Of a stretch of 64,000 nucleotides of DNA, positions 23,368 to 30,765 are shown piece by piece. The notes beneath the pieces were generated by a model. That model saw nothing but the letters and a program-made list of their open reading frames with translations, ran no database searches and had not been told where the DNA came from. Source of the DNA: Saccharomonospora cyanea NA-134. GTDB taxonomy: Bacteria; Actinomycetota; Actinomycetes; Mycobacteriales; Pseudonocardiaceae. A program made the translations under genes and the position numbers. The stretch lies in the NCBI RefSeq assembly GCF_000244975.1, contig NZ_CM001440.1:3084325-3148324 (forward strand), written 5' to 3'. The stretch's first letter is position 1. Every line of letters starts with the position of its first letter.

Positions 23368-24129
23368 CTACCCACCGGTCACACCACGAATCCCGGTTTT
23401 GACGAGCAAGGTGTGCAGCGTGACCGACAACGCGGCCAGCTCCTTGACAAGCTCGTCTCCCCTGGCCTTCGCGTCCGTGTCCCGCTGGCGGTACACCGGA
23501 GCGACGATCTGTTCCACGAGGCCCACCTCGCGATCGGCCGACGCCCGGAACGCCCGCAGATGCCGCGGTTCGATGCCGTAGTCACTCATGGCCTTCACGG
23601 TGCGGGCGATCCGCACCGCGTCGGTGTCGTAGAAACCGGCGGCACTCGGCCTGACGAGCCCGTACTGGCGCAGTTCGTCCAGCATGAGCTCGTCGATACC
23701 CGCCTCGCGGAGCAGGTCGTCCTCGGTCAACCGCGCGGCGGCGTCGGGGTCCGCGGCGAACTCGTCCGGCCCGGGAACGCCCGGAACCTGACCGTCGTCG
23801 TCCACCGACGTGATCGCCACCAGTTTGCGAGGCAGCCTCGGGACGACGGAGGCGTTGGAGTCCCCGCGGTCGGCCGCGTCGAGCTGCTCCTTGATGACCT
23901 TCAGCGGGAGGTAGTGGTCCCGCTGGGCGGCGAGGACGAACCGCAGGCGCTCCACGTCGGCAGGGCCGAACTGGCGGTAGCCGGACGGCGTTCGGGCAGG
24001 CCGGACGAGCCCCTCCGATTCGAGAAACCGGATCTTGGAGATCGTCACGTCAGGGAAGTCGGGGCGCAGCTGCGCCAGCACGGCCCCGATACTCAACCCC
24101 TCTCGCTGTGGCCGCCCGGCAGCCGTCAC
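23368..24129 (-). CDS. ftsR: FtsR, MerR-family cell-division regulator
   Basis: The 253-aa product has an N-terminal MerR domain with LSIGAVLAQLRPDFPDVTIS and KIRFLESEGLVRPARTPSGY, followed by YRQFGPADVERLRFVLAAQRDHYLPLKVIKEQL. A second winged-helix-like half (about 125-250) contains LMLDELRQYGLVRPS. This matches Rv1828 and corynebacterial FtsR, an activator of ftsZ. Its start overlaps the garA stop by four bases, giving garA-ftsR coupling as in mycobacteria. Confidence 0.92.
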   Translation of the reverse strand: MTAAGRPQREGLSIGAVLAQLRPDFPDVTISKIRFLESEGLVRPARTPSGYRQFGPADVERLRFVLAAQRDHYLPLKVIKEQLDAADRGDSNASVVPRLPRKLVAITSVDDDGQVPGVPGPDEFAADPDAAARLTEDDLLREAGIDELMLDELRQYGLVRPSAAGFYDTDAVRIARTVKAMSDYGIEPRHLRAFRASADREVGLVEQIVAPVYRQRDTDAKARGDELVKELAALSVTLHTLLVKTGIRGVTGG

Positions 24130-24590
24130 CGTGCCCCCTGACCCCCGTGCCCGGGACCGGTCAGGAAGACGAGGCGGAACTTACCGATCTGCACCTCGTC
24201 ACCGCCGGACAGCACGGCCTGGTCGACGGGCTCACGGTTGACGTACGTGCCGTTGAGGCTGCCCACGTCGATCACCACGAATTCACCACCCTCACGCCGG
24301 AACTCGGCGTGACGGCGGGACACCGTGACGTCGTCGAGGAAGATGTCGCTGTCGGGGTGGCGGCCCGCGCTCGTCGTGTCACGGTCGAGCAGGAACCGGG
24401 AACCCGCGTTGGGCCCCCGCTTCACCACCAGCAACGCGGAGCCCGCGGGCAACGCATCGACGCCGGCGTCCTGCGGCTCCACCGCCGGCGCCTCCCGGCC
24501 CTCTGCCTCCGACAGGAAGTCGGCCCGGAAAACGGAGGTCCGCTCCGGAGACTGCTCCGGGGGAACACCGGGCCCGTCGTTCGTGCTCAC
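24126..24590 (-). CDS. garA: GarA/OdhI-type FHA protein
   Basis: The 154-aa regulator of 2-oxoglutarate dehydrogenase and glutamate metabolism has a short phospho-acceptor tail then an FHA domain (about 50-145), with GRHPDSDIFLDDVTVSRRHAEF and GSLNGTYVNR. In M. tuberculosis GarA the tail reads ETTS, with PknG and PknB each using one threonine. Here it is ERTSVFRADFL: Arg17 replaces the first threonine and only Thr18 remains. GTG 24590 follows GGAG. Confidence 0.92.
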   Translation of the reverse strand: MSTNDGPGVPPEQSPERTSVFRADFLSEAEGREAPAVEPQDAGVDALPAGSALLVVKRGPNAGSRFLLDRDTTSAGRHPDSDIFLDDVTVSRRHAEFRREGGEFVVIDVGSLNGTYVNREPVDQAVLSGGDEVQIGKFRLVFLTGPGHGGQGAR

Positions 24591-24685
24591 CGCAAGCTCT
24601 CCTTACGCACTGGGGTGTCTTTTTCGTAAACGTAGTGTGGTCAACGTACCGTGTCTGGGCCGTCAACAGTGCCGGGGCTCCCGGA

Positions 24686-25069
24686 TCAGTTGTCGATCAC
24701 ACGTTGGTAGGCCTCGGCGTCGAGGAGGGCGTCCACGGCTCCGGCGTCGTCCAGGGCCACCTCGACGAGCCACCCCTCCCCGTAGGGATCGGAATTGACC
24801 AGCTCCGGCGACGAGACGACGGCCTCGTTCGCCGCCACCACCTCACCGTCCACCGGGGCGAACAGCTCGGAAACGCTCTTCGTCGACTCGATCTCGCCGA
24901 ACGGCTCGCCCGCGTCGAGGCGGGCGCCGACCTCCGGCAGTTCCACGAACACCACGTCGCCGAGCTGGTCCTGCGCGTACTCCGTGATCCCGACGCGTGC
25001 CCGGCCTCCGTCCACCGCCAGGACCCACTCGTGTTCCTCGGTGTACCGCAGTTCCTCAGGAGTCGACAC
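24686..25069 (-). CDS. gcvH: GcvH, glycine cleavage system H protein
   Basis: The 127-aa lipoyl carrier of the glycine cleavage system carries methylamine-bound lipoamide between the P, T and L proteins. The lipoylation site is the lysine in [11 protein letters not shown]. Other H-protein motifs are YTEEHEWV at the N-terminus, [19 protein letters not shown], and [12 protein letters not shown] 25069 has AAAGGAG upstream. The other gcv genes are not in this window; the H gene sits in the garA neighbourhood as in mycobacteria. Confidence 0.95.
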   Translation of the reverse strand: MSTPEELRYTEEHEWVLAVDGGRARVGITEYAQDQLGDVVFVELPEVGARLDAGEPFGEIESTKSVSELFAPVDGEVVAANEAVVSSPELVNSDPYGEGWLVEVALDDAGAVDALLDAEAYQRVIDN

Positions 25070-25165
25070 GTGAGTCTCCTTTCCCACTTCCCACCATGAT
25101 CCACCTCGGGCGGCCACCGGCACAACGCCGGATCCGCTCCGGGAACGTACGAAACGACCGTGCGG

Positions 25166-25786
25166 TCAGGCAGGCCGGTACGAGTGCCGGGACACCGCCC
25201 TCGCGATCTGCCACACGTAGAGGGCACCGGACCAGAGGTAGAGCACCGCGCCCCACGCCGTGAAGGCATAGGCGAACGGCTGGGCCACCTCGGCGAACGT
25301 CGTCGCCGGGTCGTGGGTCACGAGCATCAGCGGCAGTGCGTACATGAGGTTGAACGTCGCCGCCTTGCCGACATAGGTCACCTCGGGCGGAGCGAAGCCG
25401 TGGCGCCGCAACACCACCAGCGCCAACCCGACCACGAGTTCCCTGCCGACGAGCAGGGCGACGATCCACCACGGCACGATCCCGCGCAACAGGAACGCCA
25501 GCAGGGCCGCCGCGATGTAGAGGCGGTCGGCCGCCGGATCGAGCAACTGACCGAGCCTCGTCGTCTGGTTGAGAAGTCTGGCGAGTTTGCCATCGAGCCA
25601 GTCGGTGACGCCGCTGAGGGCTAGCAGCGCGAACGCCCAGCCGTCCTCTTCCGGGCCGAGAAGGAGCCACAGGAACACCGGAACGCCGGCGAGGCGCAGG
25701 AGGGAGAGGAGATTCGGCACCGTCGTGAGCTGCCGTGCCAGCGACAGCTCACCATCCGTGGTGCCGACGGACCGGGCTTTCGTCAT
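25166..25786 (-). CDS. pgsA: CDP-alcohol phosphatidyltransferase (PgsA-like)
   Basis: The 206-aa membrane enzyme has several hydrophobic helices and the CDP-OH transferase signature: DWLDGKLARL, then GQLLDPAADRLY, giving the D-x2-DG-x2-AR-x8-G-x3-D-x3-D pattern. It transfers a phosphatidyl group from CDP-diacylglycerol to an alcohol, probably glycerol-3-phosphate. It corresponds by position to M. tuberculosis pgsA2 (Rv1822), whose exact acceptor is uncertain. Confidence 0.85.
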   Translation of the reverse strand: MTKARSVGTTDGELSLARQLTTVPNLLSLLRLAGVPVFLWLLLGPEEDGWAFALLALSGVTDWLDGKLARLLNQTTRLGQLLDPAADRLYIAAALLAFLLRGIVPWWIVALLVGRELVVGLALVVLRRHGFAPPEVTYVGKAATFNLMYALPLMLVTHDPATTFAEVAQPFAYAFTAWGAVLYLWSGALYVWQIARAVSRHSYRPA

Positions 25787-25819
25787 CCGCTCACCGTATC
25801 GGGGAGACGCGGCGTCCGG

Positions 25820-26092
25820 TCAGGAGGAGCGCCGATAACTCCAGCCCTGCCGACGCAGCTCCTCGCCGGTGAGCGCCTGCGGCCGACCGTGGTGGTCGAC
25901 GCCCATCCACCGCGGCCTTCCCGCCCCGCTCTCCAGCACGTAGGGCCTGCCACGGCTCCACACCACGGTGCACGGGGTCGTGGGTGGCGACGGCGGCGTG
26001 TCGGAGGTCGGTGCAGCCGTCACCGCGGCCGTGGACGGGTCGGAGGAGTCGCTGGAAGGAACGTCGGTTCCGCTGTCGTGGTCGGTACTCAT
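25820..26092 (-). CDS. Small hypothetical protein
   Basis: About 90 aa. The N-terminal half is disordered and rich in Ser, Thr, Pro and Asp. The C-terminal half is a compact basic region with VVWSRGRPYVLESGAGRPRW and ALTGEELRRQGWSYR. No known domain is recognised. ATG 26092 is the first start after the conserved part; the open frame continues to 26194. It lies upstream of pgsA on the same strand, so it may share its transcript. The 168-base gap between it and the ligase gene shows no feature. Confidence 0.55.
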   Translation of the reverse strand: MSTDHDSGTDVPSSDSSDPSTAAVTAAPTSDTPPSPPTTPCTVVWSRGRPYVLESGAGRPRWMGVDHHGRPQALTGEELRRQGWSYRRSS

Positions 26093-26260
26093 CGCACTCT
26101 GCGCTCGCTTACCGTGAATCATCACCCGGTGGATAACCTGTGAGTGGCGTCTCACACTTTCTCGCGAGACGCCGCTCACACATCCCATCGGCACGGTGAA
26201 CCGAATCGTTAGCGATCCGTTCGCGCTTCGTGTCGCTGATTCGGGTGGTCTTCTCCCGTG

Positions 26261-27997
26261 TCAGCCTTTGAGCGAGGGGAAGTCCTCCTCGCGGAACTCC
26301 CGCTCGCCGCGTGCGTCGCCCCTGGCGTTCTCCTGGCCGCGGAGCTCGACCCGGCGGATCTTCCCGGAGATCGTCTTCGGCAGTTCGGCGAACTCCAGGC
26401 GCCGGACGCGCTTGTACGGCGCGAGATGCTCACGGGCGAAGGCGAGGATGCTCTCCGCCGTGGCCGCGTCGGGCTCGTACCCGCTCGCGAGCACCACGTA
26501 CGCCTTGGGCACCGAAAGCCGGATCTCGTCGGGCGCCGGCACGACGGCAGCCTCGGCCACCGCCTCGTGCTCGAGCAGGACGCTTTCCAACTCGAACGGC
26601 GAGATGCGGTAGTCCGACGCCTTGAACACGTCGTCGGTACGACCCACGTAGGTGATGTAGCCGTCCTCGTCGACGGTGCCGACGTCACCGGTGTGGTAGT
26701 AGCCGCCCGCGAAGGCGGTTTCGGTGCGCTCGTCGTCGCCCGCGTACCCCGTCATCAGGCCGACGGGGCGGGAGTTCAGGTCGAGACAGATCTCGCCCTC
26801 GCGCGCCGGCTTCCCGGTGACCGGATCGACGAGTGTCACCGTGAAGCCCGGGACGGCGCGGCCCATGGACCCGGGCTTGACCGGCTGCCCGGGCGTGTTG
26901 GCGATCTGGACGCTCGTCTCCGTCTGGCCGAAACCGTCGCGGATGGTCACTCCCCACGCCTGCTTCACCTGGTCGATGACCTCGGGGTTCAGCGGCTCCC
27001 CCGCGCCCACGACCTTGCGCGGCGGATTCCGCAACGCGGTCAGGTCGGCCTGGATGAGCATGCGCCAGACTGTGGGCGGGGCGCAGAAACTCGTGACGCC
27101 GCAGCGGTCGATCTGCTCCATCAACCTGGCCGCGTCGAAGCGCCCGTAGTTGTACAGAAACACCGTGGCCTCGGCGTTCCACGGGGCGAACACGTTGCTC
27201 CACGCGTGCTTGGCCCAGCCCGGCGACGAGATGTTGAGGTGGACGTCGCCCGGTTCGAGGCCGATCCAGTACATCGTGGACAGGTGGCCCACCGGGTACG
27301 AGACATGGGTGTGCCGCACGAGCTTCGGCTTCGCCGTCGTGCCCGAGGTGAAGTACAGCAGCAACTCCTCGTCGGCGCGCGTGGCGCCATCCGGTGAGAA
27401 CACCGTGTCGGCCGTGTAGGCGTCGGTGAACGACTCCCAGCCCTCCGCGGGCTGCCCCACGGCGATGCGGGTGTAGTCACCGGTCACGTCGGCGAACTTG
27501 CCGGTGTCGGCGGCGCGGACCACCACGTGCCGCGCGTCGCCACGCTCCACGCGGTCGCGCAGGTCGGCGGGTCCCAGCAGCGTCGAGGCGGGGATGATCA
27601 CCGCGCCCAGCTTGATGCACGCGAGGATGGTCTCCCACAACTCGACCTGGTTGCCGAGCATGAGGATCAGCCGGTCACCTCGCCGCACGCCCAGCGCGCG
27701 CAGCCAGTTGGCCACCTGGTTCGAGCGACGTGCGAGCTCGGGGAACGTCCAGCTGTTCTCCGAGCCGTCCTCCTCGACGATCCACAGCGCGGGCCGGGTG
27801 GCGTTGCCCTCCTCGGCGGCGATCCGGTCGAACCAGTCGAGCGCCCAGTTGAACTCGGTGAACTCCGGCCACGCGAACTCCGCCCGCGCCGCCGCGTAGT
27901 CCTCGCGGTGCGCCAGCAGCAGATCCCGTGCCTGCCGGAACCTCCGGTACGCCTCGGTGCCGCCTGTGCTGGCGCCTGTGATGGCGTCGTTGCCCAC
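26261..27997 (-). CDS. Acyl-CoA synthetase (AMP-forming, medium-chain type)
   Basis: The 578-aa adenylate-forming enzyme makes acyl-CoA from acid, ATP and CoA. Motifs in order: P-loop-like YFTSGTTAKPKLV near 240, YGRFDAARLM near 315, GFGQTET near 360, YHTGDVGTVDEDGYITYVGR near 465-485 with the ribose-binding Asp, and the catalytic PKTISGKIRR lysine near 550, a frequent acetylation site. The overall pattern resembles ACSM/benzoate-CoA-type ligases rather than acetyl-CoA synthetase. It follows the enoyl-CoA hydratase-like gene by 15 bases in one operon, suggesting fatty or branched acid use. Confidence 0.87.
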   Translation of the reverse strand: MGNDAITGASTGGTEAYRRFRQARDLLLAHREDYAAARAEFAWPEFTEFNWALDWFDRIAAEEGNATRPALWIVEEDGSENSWTFPELARRSNQVANWLRALGVRRGDRLILMLGNQVELWETILACIKLGAVIIPASTLLGPADLRDRVERGDARHVVVRAADTGKFADVTGDYTRIAVGQPAEGWESFTDAYTADTVFSPDGATRADEELLLYFTSGTTAKPKLVRHTHVSYPVGHLSTMYWIGLEPGDVHLNISSPGWAKHAWSNVFAPWNAEATVFLYNYGRFDAARLMEQIDRCGVTSFCAPPTVWRMLIQADLTALRNPPRKVVGAGEPLNPEVIDQVKQAWGVTIRDGFGQTETSVQIANTPGQPVKPGSMGRAVPGFTVTLVDPVTGKPAREGEICLDLNSRPVGLMTGYAGDDERTETAFAGGYYHTGDVGTVDEDGYITYVGRTDDVFKASDYRISPFELESVLLEHEAVAEAAVVPAPDEIRLSVPKAYVVLASGYEPDAATAESILAFAREHLAPYKRVRRLEFAELPKTISGKIRRVELRGQENARGDARGEREFREEDFPSLKG

Positions 27998-28012
27998 TCC
28001 TGCCTGCCTCCC

Positions 28013-28861
28013 TCACTCGCCCCGGAACTCGGGTTCCCGGCGCTGCAGGAACGCCTGCACCGCCTCGTTCAGATCGTGGCTGGGCAGGAACGCGGCGTTC
28101 CACGTCGCCACGTACCGCAACCCGGCGTCGATCCGCTGTTCGGTGTTGACGGAGAGTACGTCCTTGGCCCCCTGGACCACCAGGGGTGGGTTCGCCGCGA
28201 TGTCGGCGGCCATGCTCCGCGCCGCCTCGAGTGTGGCGTCGCGGTCGGGGTGCACGTCGTTGACCAGACCGATCTTCTCGGCCCGGGCGGCGTCGATGTC
28301 CTTGCCGGTGAACGCGAGTTCCCGAAGGTGTCCCTCACCGATGATCGAGGCGAGCCGCTGCAGGCTGCCCATGTCGGCGACGATGGCGACCCGGACCTCG
28401 CGGACGCTGAACCGGGCGTCGGCACTGGCCAGGCGGATGTCGGCGGCGGCGACGAGATCCACTCCTCCCCCGATGCACCAGCCGGACACGGCGGCGATGA
28501 CGGGCTTGCGGGTGCGTGCCACGGCCGTGATGGAGTCCTGCATCCGGCGGATCTCGTCGAGGAACTCGCGGCGTGGGCGGGCCAGCGCGTCGCCGCTGAG
28601 GTACCCGGCCCATGACGGCAGCATCGCGGCGAGGTCGAGACCGTAGGAGAAGTTCCGGCCGCTGCCGGTGAGCACGATGGCCCGCACGTCGGGGTCGGTG
28701 TCGAGTTCGGCGAAGGCGAGGGGGAGTTCGCGCCAGAAGTCCGGCCCCATCGCGTTGCCCTTGCCCGGTCCCAGCAGGGTCACCTCGGCGACGTGCCCGC
28801 CGCGCTCCACGCTCAGGGACACGTACTCGCCGGTCGGGTTGTTCGGTTCGCTGCCACTCAT
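28013..28861 (-). CDS. Crotonase-fold enzyme resembling delta3,5-delta2,4-dienoyl-CoA isomerase
   Basis: The 282-aa product has an oxyanion loop NFSYGLDLAAM near 67 and a core GWCIGGGVDLVAAADIRLA near 120. The segment FSVREVRVAIVADMGSLQRL resembles the ECH1 family and retains its acidic residues: Asp in GGGVDL, Glu in REVRV and Asp in IVADMG. Mammalian ECH1 shifts double bonds during degradation of odd-position unsaturated fatty acids. ATG 28861 with GAGG nine bases upstream is preferred over ATG 28870. Operon with the acyl-CoA ligase. Confidence 0.82.
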   Translation of the reverse strand: MSGSEPNNPTGEYVSLSVERGGHVAEVTLLGPGKGNAMGPDFWRELPLAFAELDTDPDVRAIVLTGSGRNFSYGLDLAAMLPSWAGYLSGDALARPRREFLDEIRRMQDSITAVARTRKPVIAAVSGWCIGGGVDLVAAADIRLASADARFSVREVRVAIVADMGSLQRLASIIGEGHLRELAFTGKDIDAARAEKIGLVNDVHPDRDATLEAARSMAADIAANPPLVVQGAKDVLSVNTEQRIDAGLRYVATWNAAFLPSHDLNEAVQAFLQRREPEFRGE

Positions 28862-28964
28862 GGCCGTCATCCTCACCCACCGTCCGTCCGTGGCGGCAGT
28901 GGTGTGGCGGAGAGTGAGAGCGACGTCGCCACGACCTCGCCCCGGCATCGCCCCGGCGAGGCTC

Positions 28965-30206
28965 TCAGCGGGCCGGGTCGGTGTCGCCTGCGGACAGCCC
29001 GGCGACGGGACCGATGACGGTCACCGCCGGAGGCCGGACGCCCGCCTCCGCCACGGCCTCGGCCACCCCGGCGAGCGTCGAACGCACCACGCGCTGCGTC
29101 CGCAGCGTGCCCTCCTGCACGACGGCCACCGGTGTGTCCGCCGGGCGGCCCGCCGCGACCAGCGCGTCGGCGACGGCGCCGAGCCGTTCGACTCCCATCA
29201 GCAGCACGACGGTGCCGCGCATCCCGCCGAGCGCCTCCCAGTTCACGAGCGACCGATCGTCACCCGGCGGAACGTGTCCCGACACGACGACGACCTCGTG
29301 GGCCACCCCGCGGTGGGTCACCGGGACGTCCGCCGCCGCCGGTACCGAGAACGCGCTCGTCACCCCGGGCACCACGGTGACCGGGACACCGGCCTCCGCG
29401 CAGGCCTGGAGTTCCTCGAAACCCCGGCCGAAGACGTAGGGATCACCACCCTTGAGCCGCACCACGAACCGGCCGGCGCGGGCGTGCTCGATCAGCACGC
29501 GGTTGATGGCCTCCTGCGCGGCGGCGCGACCGTACGGGAGCTTCGCCGCGTCGACGAGGATCACGTGCTCGGGCAACTCGTCCAGCAGCTCGCGCGGAGC
29601 GAGCCGGTCGACCACCACGACATCGGCGCGCGAGAGTAGCCGCCGCCCGCGCACCGTGACGAGTTCGGGATCGCCCGGCCCGCCGCCCACGAGGGCCACG
29701 CCCCCGGCCCGCGGCACGTCCTCACCACGGCTACCGGGGTCGGCCACCGTGCCCGTCCGCAGTCCATCGAGCACCGCCTCGCGCACGGCGGAGGAACGCC
29801 GTGGCGTGCCGCCGGACAGCACACCCACCAGCAGGCCGTCGTGCTCGCCGACGGCGGGAGTGACCGCGCTGCCGGACGCGGCGGCGTCCGCGCGCACACA
29901 GAACACCCTGCGGCGCTCGGCCTCGGCCACGACGGCCGCGTTCACGTCGGCGTCGTCGGTGCACGCGAGCGCGTACCAGGCGCCGTCGAGATCACCGTCG
30001 CGGTACGGGCGGGAGTGCCAGACGCACTCGCCCGCGTCGACCGACGCCTGCACCGACGGCGTCGTGTGCGGGGCGACGACTTCCACCGACGCGCCCGCGG
30101 CGAGAAGGCGGGGCAGACGGCGCTGGGCGACGGTGCCGCCGCCCACGACGACGACCTTGCGACCCGTGAGGTCGAGTCCCGCCAGGTAGTGCTGCTCCTG
30201 CGGCAT
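28965..30206 (-). CDS. cysG: Siroheme synthase, fused precorrin-2 dehydrogenase and uroporphyrinogen methyltransferase
   Basis: The 413-aa fusion has an N-terminal SirC/Met8-like domain (about 1-150) with NAD-binding VVVVGGGTVAQRRLPRLLAAGA and the catalytic Asp in LACTDDADVNAAV. A C-terminal SUMT domain (about 165-410) has VGGGPGDPELVTVRGRRLL, GDPYVFGRG, and VPGVTSAFSVPAAADVPVTHRG. Together they turn uroporphyrinogen III into sirohydrochlorin for sulfite/nitrite reductases. No separate CysG ferrochelatase domain is evident beyond SirC. Single-gene unit. Confidence 0.93.
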   Translation of the reverse strand: MPQEQHYLAGLDLTGRKVVVVGGGTVAQRRLPRLLAAGASVEVVAPHTTPSVQASVDAGECVWHSRPYRDGDLDGAWYALACTDDADVNAAVVAEAERRRVFCVRADAAASGSAVTPAVGEHDGLLVGVLSGGTPRRSSAVREAVLDGLRTGTVADPGSRGEDVPRAGGVALVGGGPGDPELVTVRGRRLLSRADVVVVDRLAPRELLDELPEHVILVDAAKLPYGRAAAQEAINRVLIEHARAGRFVVRLKGGDPYVFGRGFEELQACAEAGVPVTVVPGVTSAFSVPAAADVPVTHRGVAHEVVVVSGHVPPGDDRSLVNWEALGGMRGTVVLLMGVERLGAVADALVAAGRPADTPVAVVQEGTLRTQRVVRSTLAGVAEAVAEAGVRPPAVTVIGPVAGLSAGDTDPAR

Positions 30207-30282
30207 GCGGATCAGCTTGCCGCCGTGTGGGGGCGGACGGCGGGTCCCGTGGCGGTCGTCTCATTCCGCGTGCGCGGGCGTC

Positions 30283-30693
30283 TCAGCCTTCGGGACGCAG
30301 CAGCGAGAGCATCTCGGCGTTGTCGAACATCCGCGCCGTGTCCAGCGCCGACGGCTGCCCCAGTTCCGGGTCGGCACCGCCGTCGAGGAGTGCTCGCACG
30401 ACCTCCGCCTCGTTCTTGAACACCGCGCCCGCGATCGGGCTCTGGCCCCGGTCGTTCAGCCGGTTGGGGTCGGCGCCCCGCTGCAACAGCGCGCGAACGG
30501 TGTCGGCGTGACCGTGGTAGGCGGCGAGCATCACCAGGGTGTCGCCCTTGTCGTTCGTCAGATTGGGCGAGATGCCCGCGTCGACGTACGCCGCGAGCGT
30601 CTCGGCACTGCCCTCCCTGGCGAAGCCGAACACCCTCGCCCAGAGGTCGAGCAGCTCCGCGTCGTCCGGTTCCGGCGAGGCGCTGTCGGTCAT
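30283..30693 (-). CDS. Ankyrin-repeat protein
   Basis: The 136-aa product has about three ankyrin repeats in residues 35-130: GISPNLTNDKGDTLVMLAAYHGHADTV, GADPNRLNDRGQSPIAGAVFKNEAEVV and GADPELGQPSALDTARMFDNAEML. It probably mediates protein-protein contacts in the cytoplasm; no catalytic part is present. It lies between cysG and the UvrA-like gene on the same strand, with gaps over 70 bases, and may be monocistronic. Confidence 0.9.
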   Translation of the reverse strand: MTDSASPEPDDAELLDLWARVFGFAREGSAETLAAYVDAGISPNLTNDKGDTLVMLAAYHGHADTVRALLQRGADPNRLNDRGQSPIAGAVFKNEAEVVRALLDGGADPELGQPSALDTARMFDNAEMLSLLRPEG

Positions 30694-30765
30694 ACCTCCA
30701 GCGTGCCACGAACGCGGGCGGCTCTCAGTCCCCGAGCCGGGCCTCGTCCGGGGCGACCGGCGTGG

